Positions 24,099 through 37,903 of a stretch of DNA of 64,000 bases are shown here, piece after piece; the stretch's first letter is position 1, and each line of letters starts with the position of its first letter. A program made the position numbers and the translations under genes. This DNA is from Gordius sp. MW1. Taxonomy: Eukaryota > Nematomorpha > Gordioida > Gordea > Gordiidae. The stretch spans positions 8,888,413-8,952,412 of the forward strand of contig OZ038533.1 of the NCBI GenBank assembly GCA_964036665.1, given 5' to 3'. The notes under the pieces were generated by a model. It was not told where the DNA came from. It saw nothing but the letters and a program-made list of their open reading frames with translations, and made no database searches.

Positions 24099-26166
24099 TT
24101 TCGGAAGTCAATCGAGGATAATAGGATTCTCAAATTGGCTTACTTTTATATATTTTTTCATGCTCTTTCACATAGAATCGAAAAATAAAAAATATTTTTA
24201 CCTCAAAATTTTTCACATATTTTTCTTTGAACCGTATTCATCTGATGAGAGTTGTCGTTTTCAGACGTGGTTTCTAGGATCCCAAGTAAAAATTTATCAG
24301 AATCTAAAAACTATTACTTTGAAATAATGATCGCATAGAGCAGTTTTCAAAAATTAAGCACTCATGTTGCGATACAACAAACTAATCGCAACAATAAATC
24401 GTTGTCTTTTGTCAAAATGATAGTTCTCGCAGCTTAAAACCTCTTTTCGGAAGTCAATCCAGGATAAGAGGATTCTCAAATTGGCTTACTTTTATATATT
24501 TTTTCATGCTCTTTCACATAGAATCGAAAAAAATAAATATTTTTACCTCAAAATATTTCACATATTTTTCTTTGAACCGTATTCATCCGATGAAAGTTGT
24601 CCTTTTTTTACGTGATTTGTATGATCCCAAGTAAAAATTTATCAGAATCTAAAAACTATCACTTTGAAATCATGATCGCATAGAGCAGTTTTTAAAAATT
24701 AAGCACTCACGTTGCGATATAACAAACTAATCGCAACAATAAATCGTTGTCTTTTGTCAAAATGATAGTTCTCGCAGCTTAAAACCTCTTTTCGGAAGTC
24801 AATCGAGGATAATAGGATTCTCAAATTGGCTTACTTTTATATATTTTTTCATGCTCTTTCACATAGAATCGAAAAATAAAAAATATATTTACCTCAAAAT
24901 TTTTCACATATTTTTCTTTGAACCGTATTCATCCGATGAAAGTTGTCGTTTTCAGACGTGGTTTCTAGGATCCCAAGTAAAAATTTATCAGAATCTAAAA
25001 ACTATTACTTTCAAATCATGATCGCATAGAGCAGTTTTCAAAAATTAAGCACTCACGTTGCGATACAACAAACTAATCGCAACAATAAAACGTTGTCTTT
25101 TGTCAAAATGATAGTTCTCGCAGCTTAAAACCTCTTTTCGGAAGTCAATCGAGGATAATAGGATTCTCAAATTGGCTTACTTTTATATATTTTTTCATGC
25201 TCTTTCACATAGAATCAAAAAAAATAAATATTTTTAACTCAAAATTTTTCACATATTTTTCTTTGAACCGTATTCATCCGATGAAAGTTGTCGTTTTCAG
25301 ACGTGGTTTCCATGATCCCAAGTAAAAATTTATCAGAATCTAAAAACTATTACTTTGAAATCATAATCGCATAGAGCAGTTTTCAAAAATTAAGCACTCA
25401 CGTTGCGATACAACAAACTAATCGCAACAATAAAACGTTGTCTTTTGTCAAAATGATAGTTCTCGCAGCTTAAAACCTCTTTTCGGAAGTCAATCGAGGA
25501 TAATAGGATTCTCAAATTGGCTTACTTTTATATATTTTTTCATGCTCTTTCACATAGAATCAAAAAAAATAAATATTTTTAACTCAAAATTTTTCACATA
25601 TTTTTCTTTGAACCGTATTCATCCGATGAAAGTTGTCGTTTTCAGACGTGGTTTCCATGATCCCAAGTAAAAATTTATCAGAATCTAAAAACTATTACTT
25701 TGAAATCATGATCGCATAGAGCAGTTTTCAAAAATTAAGCACTCACGTTGCGATACAACAAACTAATCGCAACAATAAATCGTTGTCTTTTGTCAAAATG
25801 ATAGTTCTCGCAGCTTAAAACCTCTTTTCGGAAGTCAATCGAGGATAATAGGATTCTCAAATTGGCTTACTTTTATATATTTTTTCATGCTCTTTCACAT
25901 AGAATTGAAAATAATAAAAAATTTTACCTCAAGATATTTCACATATTTTTCTTTGAACCGTATTCATCCGATGAAAGTTGTCGTTTTCAGACGTGGTTTC
26001 TAGGATCCCAAGTAAAAATTTATCAGAATCTAAAAACTATTACTTTGAAATCATGATCGCATAGAGCAGTTTTCAAAAATTAAGCACTCATGTTGCGATA
26101 CAACAAACAGCAACAATAAATCGTTGTCTTTTGTCAAAATGATAGTTCTCGCAGCTTAAAACCTCT
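24099..26166 (+). repeat. E-G-F-B-B-D core, copy 5
   Basis: 2068 bp, opening the left copy of the 6902-bp duplication, with the same markers as copy 4. It directly follows an ACCATT monomer, not the B with CCCATGTAAAAA that precedes copies 2-4. Confidence 0.9.
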
Positions 26167-29100
26167 TTTCGGAAGTCAATCGAGGATAATAGGATTCTCA
26201 AATTGGCTTACTTTTATATATTTTTTCATGCTCTTTCACATAGAATCAAAAAAAATAAATATTTTTAACTCAAAATTTTTCACATATTTTTCTTTGAACC
26301 GTATTCATCCGATGAAAGTTGTCGTTTTCAGACGTGGTTTCCATGATCCCAAGTAAAAATTTATCAGAATCTAAAACTATTACTTTGAAATCATGATCGC
26401 ATCGAGCAGTTTTCAAAAATTAAGCACTCACGTTGCGATACAACAAACTAATCGCAACAATAAATCGTTGTCTTTTGTCAAAATGATAATTCTCGCAGCT
26501 TAAAACCTCTTTTCGGAAGTCAATCGAGGATAATAGGATTCTCAAATTGGCTTACTTTTATATATTTTTTCATGCTCTTTCACATAGAATCGAAAAATAA
26601 AAAATATTTTTACCTCAAAATTTTTCACATATTTTTCTTTGAACCGTATTCATCCGATGAAAATTGTCGTTTTCAGACGTGGTTTCTATGATCCCAAGTA
26701 AAAATTTATCAGAATCTAAAAACCATTACTTTTAAATCATGATCGCATAGAGCAGTTTTCAAAAATTAAGCACTCACGTTGCGATACAACAAACTAATCG
26801 CAACAATTAAACGTTGTCTTTTGTCAAAATGATAGTTCTCGCAGCTTAAAACCTCTTTTCGGAAGTCAATCGAGGATAATAGGATTCTCAAATTGGCTTA
26901 CTTTTATATATTTTTTCATGCTCTTTCACATAGAATTAAAAAAAATAAATATTTTTAACTCAAAATTTTTCACATATTTTTCTTTGAACCGTATTCATCC
27001 GATGAAAGTTGTCGTTTTCAGACGTGGTTTCCATGATCCCAAGTAAAAATTTATCAGAATCTAAAATCTATTACTTTGAAATCATGATCGCATAGAGCAG
27101 TTTTCAAAAATTAAGCACTCACGTTGCGATACAACAAACTAATCGCAACAATAAATCGTTGTCTTTTGTCAAAATGATAGTTCTCGCAGCTTAAAACCTC
27201 TTTTCGGAAGTCAATCGAGGATAATAGGATTCTCAAATTGGCTTACTTTTATATATTTTTTCATGCTCTTTCACATAGAATCGAAAAATAAAAAATATTT
27301 TTACCTCAAAATTTTTCACATATTTTTCTTTGAACCGTATTCATCCGATGAAAGTTGTCGTTTTCAGACGTGGTTTCTAGGATCCCAAGTAAAAATTTAT
27401 CAGAATCTAAAAACAATTACTTTCAAATCATGATCGCATAGAGAAGTTTTCAAAAATTAAGCACTCACGTTGCGATACAACAAACTAATCGCAACAATAA
27501 AACGTTGTCTTTTGTCAAAATGATAGTTCTCGCAGCTTATAACCTCTTTTCGGAAGTCAATCGAGGATAATAGGATTCTCAAATTGGCTTACTTTTATAT
27601 ATTTTTTCATGCTCTTTCACATAGAATCAAAAAAAATAAATATTTTTAACTCAAAATTTTTCACATATTTTTCTTTGAACCGTATTCATCCGATGAAAGT
27701 TGTCGTTTTCAGACGTGGTTTCCATGATCCCAAGTAAAAATTTATCAGAATCTAAAAACTATTACTTTGAAATCATGATCGCATAGAGCAGTTTTCAAAA
27801 ATTAAGCACTCACGTTGCGATAGAACAAACTAATCGCAACAATAAATAGTTGTCTTTTGTCAAAATGATAGTTCTCGCAGCTTAAAACCTCTTTTCGGAA
27901 GTCAATCGAGGATAATAGGATTCTCAAATTGGCTTACTTTTATATATTTTTTCATGCTCTTTCACATAGAATCGAAAAATAAAAAATATTTTTACCTCAA
28001 AATTTTTCACATATTTTTCTTTGAACCGTATTCATCCGATGAAAGTTGTCGTTTTCAGACGTGGTTTCTAGGATCCCAAGTAAAAATTTATCAGAATCTA
28101 AAAACAATTACTTTCAAATCATGATCGCATAGAGAAGTTTTCAAAAATTAAGCACTCATGTTGCGATACAACAAACTAATCGCAACAATAAATCGTTGTC
28201 TTTTGTCAAAATGATAGTTCTCGCAGCTTAAAACCTCTTTTCGGAAGTCAATCGAGGATAATAGGATTCTCAAATTGGCTTACTTTTATATATTTTTTCA
28301 TGCTCTTTCACATAGAATCGAAAAAAATAAATATTTTTACCTCAAAATATTTCACATATTTTTCTTTGAACCGTATTCATCAGATGAAAGTTGTCCTTTT
28401 TTTACGTGATTTGTATGATCCCAAGTAAAAATTTATCAGAATCTAAAAACTATCACTTTGAAATCATGATCGCATAGAGCAGTTTTTAAAAATTAAGCAC
28501 TCACGTTGCGATACAACAAACTAATCGCAACAATAAATCGTTGTCTTTTGTCAAAATGATAGTTCTCGCAGCTTAAAACCTCTTTTCGGAAGTCAATCGA
28601 GGATAATAGGATTCTCAAATTGGCTTACTTTTATATATTTTTTCATGCTCTTTCACAAAGAATCGAAAAATAAAAAATATTTTTACCTCAAAATTTTTCA
28701 CATATTTTTCTTTGAACCGTATTCATCCGATGAAAATTGTCGTTTTCAGACGTGGTTTCTATGATCCCAAGTAAAAATTTATCAGAATCTAAAAACCATT
28801 ACTTTTAAATCATGATCGCATAGAGCAGTTTTCAAAAATTAAGCACTCACGTTGCGATACAACAAACTAATCGCAACAATAAAACGTTGTCTTTTGTCAA
28901 AATGATAGTTCTCGCAGCTTAAAACCTCTTTTCGGAAGTCAATCGAGGATAATAGGATTCTCAAATTGGCTTACTTTTATATATTTTTTCATGCTCTTTC
29001 ACATAGAATTAAAAAAAATAAATATTTTTAACTCAAAATATTTCACATATTTTTCTTTGAACCGTATTCATCCGATGAAAGTTGTCGTTTTCAGACGTGG

Positions 29101-31000
29101 TTTCCATGATCCCAAGTAAAAATTTATCAGAATCTAAAATCTATTACTTTGAAATCATGATCGCATAGAGCAGTTTTCAAAAATTAAGCACTCACGTTGC
29201 GATACAACAAACTAATCGCAACAATAAATCGTTGTCTTTTGTCAAAATGATAGTTCTCGCAGCTTAAAACCTCTTTTCGGAAGTCAATCGAGGATAATAG
29301 GATTCTCAAATTGGCTTACTTTTATATATTTTTTCATGCTCTTTCACATAGAATCGAAAAATAAAAAATATTTTTACCTCAAAATTTTTCACATATTTTT
29401 CTTTGAACCGTATTCATCCGATGAAAGTTGTCGTTTTCAGACGTGGTTTCTAGGATCCCAAGTAAAAATTTATCAGAATCTAAAAACAATTACTTTCAAA
29501 TCATGATCGCATAGAGAAGTTTTTAAAAATTAAGCACTCACGTTGCGATACAACAAACTAATCGCAACAATAAAACGTTGTCTTTTGTCAAAATGATAGT
29601 TCTCGCAGCTTAAAACCTCTTTTCTGAAGTCAATCGAGGATAATAGGATTCTCAAATTGGCTTACTTTTATATATTTTTTCATGCTCTTTCACATAGAAT
29701 CAAAAAAAATAAATATTTTTAACTCAAAATTTTTCACATATTTTTCTTTGAACCGTATTCATCCGATGAAAGTTGTCGTTTTCAGACGTGGTTTCCATGA
29801 TCCCAAGTAAAAATTTATCAGAATCTAAAAACTATTACTTTGAAATCATGATCGCATAGAGCAGTTTTCAAAAATTATGCACTCACGTTGCGATAGAACA
29901 AACTAATCGCAACAATAAATCGTTGTCTTTTGTCAAAATGATAGTTCTCGCAGCTTAAAACCTCTTTTCGGAAGTAAATCGAGGATAATAGGATTCTCAA
30001 ATTGGCTTACTTTTATATATTTTTTCATGCTCTTTCACATAGAATCGAAAAATAAAAAATATTTTTACCTCAAAATTTTTCACATATTTTTCTTTGAACC
30101 GTATTCATCCGATGAAAGTTGTCGTTTTCAGACGTGGTTTCTAGGATCCCAAGTAAAAATTTATCAGAATCTAAAAACAATTACTTTCAAATCATGATCG
30201 CATAGAAAAGTTTTCAAAAATTAAGCACTCACGTTGCGATACAACAAACTAATCGCAACAATAAAACGTTGTCTTTTGTCAAAATGATAGTTCTCGCAGC
30301 TTAAAACCTCTTTTCGGAAGTCAATCGAGGATAATAAAATTCTCAAATTGGCTTACTTTTATATATTTTTTCATGCTCTTTCACATAGAATCAAAAAAAA
30401 TAAATATTTTTAACTCAAAATTTTTCACATATTTTTCTTTGAACCGTATTCATCCGATGAAAGTTGTCGTTTTCAGACGTGGTTTCCATGATCCCAAGAA
30501 AAAATTTATCAGAATCTAAAAACTATTACTTTGAAATCATGATCGCATAGAGCAGTTTTCAAAAATTAAGCACTCACGTTGCGATAGAACAAACTAATCG
30601 CAACAATAAATCGTTGTCTTTTGTCAAAATGATAGTTCTCGCAGCTTTAACCTCTTTTCGGAAGTCAATCGAGGATAATAGGATTCTCAAATTGGCTTAC
30701 TTTTATATATTTTTTCATGCTCTTTCACATAGAATCAAAAAAAATAAATATTTTTAACTCAAAATTTTTCACATATTTTTCTTTGAACCGTATTCATCCG
30801 ATGAAAATTGTCGTTTTCAGACGTGGTTTCTATGATCCCAAGTAAAAATTTATCAGAATCTAAAAACCATTACTTTTAAATCATGATCGCATAGAGCAGT
30901 TTTCAAAAATTAAGCACTCACGTTGCGATACAACAAACTAATCGCAACAATAAAACGTTGTCTTTTGTCAAAATGATAGTTCTCGCAGCTTAAAACCTCT
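26167..31000 (+). repeat. Cassette between core copies 5 and 6 (14 monomers)
   Basis: The order is B with GCATCGAGCAG, ACCATT monomer, GAATTAAAAAAA monomer, then alternating monomers with AAAACAATTACTTTC and GAGAAG, and B monomers with GATAGAACAAAC. A G monomer with CATCAGATG lies at 28239 and a second ACCATT (CACAAAGAATCG) at 28584. The pattern ACCATT, GAATTAAA, ACAATT, B appears twice (26511-27892 and 28584-29965), so this cassette itself holds an older four-monomer duplication of about 1382 bp, offset 2073 bp. Confidence 0.75.
30656..31000 (+). repeat. Chimeric junction monomer of the 6902-bp duplication
   Basis: The first part is B (AAAAAAAATAAAT, ATTTTTAACTC). From GAAAATTGTCG on it matches the ACCATT monomer at 23753 (AAAACCATTACTTTTAAATC, AATAAAACG). 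The switch lies between about 30755 and 30808. It is the expected fusion point between the right end of one unit and the sequence just left of the next unit. Confidence 0.8.
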
Positions 31001-33068
31001 TTTCGGAAGTCAATCGAGGATAATAGGATTCTCAAATTGGCTTACTTTTATATATTTTTTCATGCTCTTTCACATAGAATCGAAAAATAAAAAATATTTT
31101 TACCTCAAAATTTTTCACATATTTTTCTTTGAACCGTATTCATCTGATGAGAGTTGTCGTTTTCAGACGTGGTTTCTAGGATCCCAAGTAAAAATTTATC
31201 AGAATCTAAAAACTATTACTTTGAAATAATGATCGCATAGAGCAGTTTTCAAAAATTAAGCACTCATGTTGCGATACAACAAACTAATCGCAACAATAAA
31301 TCGTTGTCTTTTGTCAAAATGATAGTTCTCGCAGCTTAAAACCTCTTTTCGGAAGTCAATCCAGGATAAGAGGATTCTCAAATTGGCTTACTTTTATATA
31401 TTTTTTCATGCTCTTTCACATAGAATCGAAAAAAATAAATATTTTTACCTCAAAATATTTCACATATTTTTCTTTGAACCGTATTCATCCGATGAAAGTT
31501 GTCCTTTTTTTACGTGATTTGTATGATCCCAAGTAAAAATTTATCAGAATCTAAAAACTATCACTTTGAAATCATGATCGCATAGAGCAGTTTTTAAAAA
31601 TTAAGCACTCACGTTGCGATATAACAAACTAATCGCAACAATAAATCGTTGTCTTTTGTCAAAATGATAGTTCTCGCAGCTTAAAACCTCTTTTCGGAAG
31701 TCAATCGAGGATAATAGGATTCTCAAATTGGCTTACTTTTATATATTTTTTCATGCTCTTTCACATAGAATCGAAAAATAAAAAATATATTTACCTCAAA
31801 ATTTTTCACATATTTTTCTTTGAACCGTATTCATCCGATGAAAGTTGTCGTTTTCAGACGTGGTTTCTAGGATCCCAAGTAAAAATTTATCAGAATCTAA
31901 AAACTATTACTTTCAAATCATGATCGCATAGAGCAGTTTTCAAAAATTAAGCACTCACGTTGCGATACAACAAACTAATCGCAACAATAAAACGTTGTCT
32001 TTTGTCAAAATGATAGTTCTCGCAGCTTAAAACCTCTTTTCGGAAGTCAATCGAGGATAATAGGATTCTCAAATTGGCTTACTTTTATATATTTTTTCAT
32101 GCTCTTTCACATAGAATCAAAAAAAATAAATATTTTTAACTCAAAATTTTTCACATATTTTTCTTTGAACCGTATTCATCCGATGAAAGTTGTCGTTTTC
32201 AGACGTGGTTTCCATGATCCCAAGTAAAAATTTATCAGAATCTAAAAACTATTACTTTGAAATCATAATCGCATAGAGCAGTTTTCAAAAATTAAGCACT
32301 CACGTTGCGATACAACAAACTAATCGCAACAATAAAACGTTGTCTTTTGTCAAAATGATAGTTCTCGCAGCTTAAAACCTCTTTTCGGAAGTCAATCGAG
32401 GATAATAGGATTCTCAAATTGGCTTACTTTTATATATTTTTTCATGCTCTTTCACATAGAATCAAAAAAAATAAATATTTTTAACTCAAAATTTTTCACA
32501 TATTTTTCTTTGAACCGTATTCATCCGATGAAAGTTGTCGTTTTCAGACGTGGTTTCCATGATCCCAAGTAAAAATTTATCAGAATCTAAAAACTATTAC
32601 TTTGAAATCATGATCGCATAGAGCAGTTTTCAAAAATTAAGCACTCACGTTGCGATACAACAAACTAATCGCAACAATAAATCGTTGTCTTTTGTCAAAA
32701 TGATAGTTCTCGCAGCTTAAAACCTCTTTTCGGAAGTCAATCGAGGATAATAGGATTCTCAAATTGGCTTACTTTTATATATTTTTTCATGCTCTTTCAC
32801 ATAGAATTGAAAATAATAAAAAATTTTACCTCAAGATATTTCACATATTTTTCTTTGAACCGTATTCATCCGATGAAAGTTGTCGTTTTCAGACGTGGTT
32901 TCTAGGATCCCAAGTAAAAATTTATCAGAATCTAAAAACTATTACTTTGAAATCATGATCGCATAGAGCAGTTTTCAAAAATTAAGCACTCATGTTGCGA
33001 TACAACAAACAGCAACAATAAATCGTTGTCTTTTGTCAAAATGATAGTTCTCGCAGCTTAAAACCTCT
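31001..33068 (+). repeat. E-G-F-B-B-D core, copy 6
   Basis: 2068 bp, opening the right copy of the 6902-bp duplication and matching copy 5 at every marker checked. It is the last complete core in the window. Confidence 0.9.
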
Positions 33069-36000
33069 TTTCGGAAGTCAATCGAGGATAATAGGATTCT
33101 CAAATTGGCTTACTTTTATATATTTTTTCATGCTCTTTCACATAGAATCAAAAAAAATAAATATTTTTAACTCAAAATTTTTCACATATTTTTCTTTGAA
33201 CCGTATTCATCCGATGAAAGTTGTCGTTTTCAGACGTGGTTTCCATGATCCCAAGTAAAAATTTATCAGAATCTAAAACTATTACTTTGAAATCATGATC
33301 GCATCGAGCAGTTTTCAAAAATTAAGCACTCACGTTGCGATACAACAAACTAATCGCAACAATAAATCGTTGTCTTTTGTCAAAATGATAATTCTCGCAG
33401 CTTAAAACCTCTTTTCGGAAGTCAATCGAGGATAATAGGATTCTCAAATTGGCTTACTTTTATATATTTTTTCATGCTCTTTCACATAGAATCGAAAAAT
33501 AAAAAATATTTTTACCTCAAAATTTTTCACATATTTTTCTTTGAACCGTATTCATCCGATGAAAATTGTCGTTTTCAGACGTGGTTTCTATGATCCCAAG
33601 TAAAAATTTATCAGAATCTAAAAACCATTACTTTTAAATCATGATCGCATAGAGCAGTTTTCAAAAATTAAGCACTCACGTTGCGATACAACAAACTAAT
33701 CGCAACAATTAAACGTTGTCTTTTGTCAAAATGATAGTTCTCGCAGCTTAAAACCTCTTTTCGGAAGTCAATCGAGGATAATAGGATTCTCAAATTGGCT
33801 TACTTTTATATATTTTTTCATGCTCTTTCACATAGAATTAAAAAAAATAAATATTTTTAACTCAAAATTTTTCACATATTTTTCTTTGAACCGTATTCAT
33901 CCGATGAAAGTTGTCGTTTTCAGACGTGGTTTCCATGATCCCAAGTAAAAATTTATCAGAATCTAAAATCTATTACTTTGAAATCATGATCGCATAGAGC
34001 AGTTTTCAAAAATTAAGCACTCACGTTGCGATACAACAAACTAATCGCAACAATAAATCGTTGTCTTTTGTCAAAATGATAGTTCTCGCAGCTTAAAACC
34101 TCTTTTCGGAAGTCAATCGAGGATAATAGGATTCTCAAATTGGCTTACTTTTATATATTTTTTCATGCTCTTTCACATAGAATCGAAAAATAAAAAATAT
34201 TTTTACCTCAAAATTTTTCACATATTTTTCTTTGAACCGTATTCATCCGATGAAAGTTGTCGTTTTCAGACGTGGTTTCTAGGATCCCAAGTAAAAATTT
34301 ATCAGAATCTAAAAACAATTACTTTCAAATCATGATCGCATAGAGAAGTTTTCAAAAATTAAGCACTCACGTTGCGATACAACAAACTAATCGCAACAAT
34401 AAAACGTTGTCTTTTGTCAAAATGATAGTTCTCGCAGCTTATAACCTCTTTTCGGAAGTCAATCGAGGATAATAGGATTCTCAAATTGGCTTACTTTTAT
34501 ATATTTTTTCATGCTCTTTCACATAGAATCAAAAAAAATAAATATTTTTAACTCAAAATTTTTCACATATTTTTCTTTGAACCGTATTCATCCGATGAAA
34601 GTTGTCGTTTTCAGACGTGGTTTCCATGATCCCAAGTAAAAATTTATCAGAATCTAAAAACTATTACTTTGAAATCATGATCGCATAGAGCAGTTTTCAA
34701 AAATTAAGCACTCACGTTGCGATAGAACAAACTAATCGCAACAATAAATAGTTGTCTTTTGTCAAAATGATAGTTCTCGCAGCTTAAAACCTCTTTTCGG
34801 AAGTCAATCGAGGATAATAGGATTCTCAAATTGGCTTACTTTTATATATTTTTTCATGCTCTTTCACATAGAATCGAAAAATAAAAAATATTTTTACCTC
34901 AAAATTTTTCACATATTTTTCTTTGAACCGTATTCATCCGATGAAAGTTGTCGTTTTCAGACGTGGTTTCTAGGATCCCAAGTAAAAATTTATCAGAATC
35001 TAAAAACAATTACTTTCAAATCATGATCGCATAGAGAAGTTTTCAAAAATTAAGCACTCATGTTGCGATACAACAAACTAATCGCAACAATAAATCGTTG
35101 TCTTTTGTCAAAATGATAGTTCTCGCAGCTTAAAACCTCTTTTCGGAAGTCAATCGAGGATAATAGGATTCTCAAATTGGCTTACTTTTATATATTTTTT
35201 CATGCTCTTTCACATAGAATCGAAAAAAATAAATATTTTTACCTCAAAATATTTCACATATTTTTCTTTGAACCGTATTCATCAGATGAAAGTTGTCCTT
35301 TTTTTACGTGATTTGTATGATCCCAAGTAAAAATTTATCAGAATCTAAAAACTATCACTTTGAAATCATGATCGCATAGAGCAGTTTTTAAAAATTAAGC
35401 ACTCACGTTGCGATACAACAAACTAATCGCAACAATAAATCGTTGTCTTTTGTCAAAATGATAGTTCTCGCAGCTTAAAACCTCTTTTCGGAAGTCAATC
35501 GAGGATAATAGGATTCTCAAATTGGCTTACTTTTATATATTTTTTCATGCTCTTTCACAAAGAATCGAAAAATAAAAAATATTTTTACCTCAAAATTTTT
35601 CACATATTTTTCTTTGAACCGTATTCATCCGATGAAAATTGTCGTTTTCAGACGTGGTTTCTATGATCCCAAGTAAAAATTTATCAGAATCTAAAAACCA
35701 TTACTTTTAAATCATGATCGCATAGAGCAGTTTTCAAAAATTAAGCACTCACGTTGCGATACAACAAACTAATCGCAACAATAAAACGTTGTCTTTTGTC
35801 AAAATGATAGTTCTCGCAGCTTAAAACCTCTTTTCGGAAGTCAATCGAGGATAATAGGATTCTCAAATTGGCTTACTTTTATATATTTTTTCATGCTCTT
35901 TCACATAGAATTAAAAAAAATAAATATTTTTAACTCAAAATATTTCACATATTTTTCTTTGAACCGTATTCATCCGATGAAAGTTGTCGTTTTCAGACGT

Positions 36001-37903
36001 GGTTTCCATGATCCCAAGTAAAAATTTATCAGAATCTAAAATCTATTACTTTGAAATCATGATCGCATAGAGCAGTTTTCAAAAATTAAGCACTCACGTT
36101 GCGATACAACAAACTAATCGCAACAATAAATCGTTGTCTTTTGTCAAAATGATAGTTCTCGCAGCTTAAAACCTCTTTTCGGAAGTCAATCGAGGATAAT
36201 AGGATTCTCAAATTGGCTTACTTTTATATATTTTTTCATGCTCTTTCACATAGAATCGAAAAATAAAAAATATTTTTACCTCAAAATTTTTCACATATTT
36301 TTCTTTGAACCGTATTCATCCGATGAAAGTTGTCGTTTTCAGACGTGGTTTCTAGGATCCCAAGTAAAAATTTATCAGAATCTAAAAACAATTACTTTCA
36401 AATCATGATCGCATAGAGAAGTTTTTAAAAATTAAGCACTCACGTTGCGATACAACAAACTAATCGCAACAATAAAACGTTGTCTTTTGTCAAAATGATA
36501 GTTCTCGCAGCTTAAAACCTCTTTTCTGAAGTCAATCGAGGATAATAGGATTCTCAAATTGGCTTACTTTTATATATTTTTTCATGCTCTTTCACATAGA
36601 ATCAAAAAAAATAAATATTTTTAACTCAAAATTTTTCACATATTTTTCTTTGAACCGTATTCATCCGATGAAAGTTGTCGTTTTCAGACGTGGTTTCCAT
36701 GATCCCAAGTAAAAATTTATCAGAATCTAAAAACTATTACTTTGAAATCATGATCGCATAGAGCAGTTTTCAAAAATTATGCACTCACGTTGCGATAGAA
36801 CAAACTAATCGCAACAATAAATCGTTGTCTTTTGTCAAAATGATAGTTCTCGCAGCTTAAAACCTCTTTTCGGAAGTAAATCGAGGATAATAGGATTCTC
36901 AAATTGGCTTACTTTTATATATTTTTTCATGCTCTTTCACATAGAATCGAAAAATAAAAAATATTTTTACCTCAAAATTTTTCACATATTTTTCTTTGAA
37001 CCGTATTCATCCGATGAAAGTTGTCGTTTTCAGACGTGGTTTCTAGGATCCCAAGTAAAAATTTATCAGAATCTAAAAACAATTACTTTCAAATCATGAT
37101 CGCATAGAAAAGTTTTCAAAAATTAAGCACTCACGTTGCGATACAACAAACTAATCGCAACAATAAAACGTTGTCTTTTGTCAAAATGATAGTTCTCGCA
37201 GCTTAAAACCTCTTTTCGGAAGTCAATCGAGGATAATAAAATTCTCAAATTGGCTTACTTTTATATATTTTTTCATGCTCTTTCACATAGAATCAAAAAA
37301 AATAAATATTTTTAACTCAAAATTTTTCACATATTTTTCTTTGAACCGTATTCATCCGATGAAAGTTGTCGTTTTCAGACGTGGTTTCCATGATCCCAAG
37401 AAAAAATTTATCAGAATCTAAAAACTATTACTTTGAAATCATGATCGCATAGAGCAGTTTTCAAAAATTAAGCACTCACGTTGCGATAGAACAAACTAAT
37501 CGCAACAATAAATCGTTGTCTTTTGTCAAAATGATAGTTCTCGCAGCTTTAACCTCTTTTCGGAAGTCAATCGAGGATAATAGGATTCTCAAATTGGCTT
37601 ACTTTTATATATTTTTTCATGCTCTTTCACATAGAATCGAAAAATAAAAAATATTTTTACCTCAAAATTTTTCACATATTTTTCTTTGAACCGTATTCAT
37701 CCGATGAAAGTTGTCGTTTTCAGACGTGGTTTCTATGATCCCAAGTAAAAATTTATCAGAATCTAAAAATTATTACTTTCAAATCATGATCGCATAGAGC
37801 AGTTTTCAAAAATTAAGCACTCACGTTGCGATACAACAAACTAATCGCAACAATAAAACGTTGTCTTTTGTCAAAATGATAGTTCTCGCAGCTTAAAACC
37901 TCT
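33069..37903 (+). repeat. Cassette after core copy 6 (14 monomers)
   Basis: It repeats 26167-31000 at an offset of 6902 bp until the last monomer, where the copies part. It includes the GCTTATAACC, CACAAAG, TTTCTGAAG and GAAGTAAATCG markers in the same order. Confidence 0.85.

Larger units (their letters stand above)
24099..31000 (+). repeat. 6902-bp tandem segmental duplication, left copy (20 monomers)
   Basis: Twenty monomers starting at an E (24099) and repeated at exactly 6902 bp. Rare markers shared by both copies include AACAATTAAACG (26803/33705), GCTTATAACC (27535/34437), AATAAATAGTTG, CATCAGATG, TTTCACAAAG (28651/35553), TTTCTGAAGTC, AAATTATGCAC, GAAGTAAATCG, CATAGAAAAG, AATAAAATTC, CCAAGAAAAAATT and GCTTTAACC. 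I saw no difference from 24099 to the head of the monomer at 30656. The last monomer is chimeric. Confidence 0.92.
31001..37903 (+). repeat. 6902-bp tandem segmental duplication, right copy (20 monomers)
   Basis: It repeats the left copy marker for marker. The match ends inside the last monomer (37558), which after CACATAGAATC reads GAAAAATAAAAAATATTT where the left copy reads AAAAAAAATAAATATTT, and later has AAAAATTATTACTTTC where the left copy has AAAACCATTACTTTTAAATC. Near identity over almost 6.9 kb in an array whose neighbouring monomers differ at many sites means a very recent event, or an assembly duplication. Confidence 0.92.
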
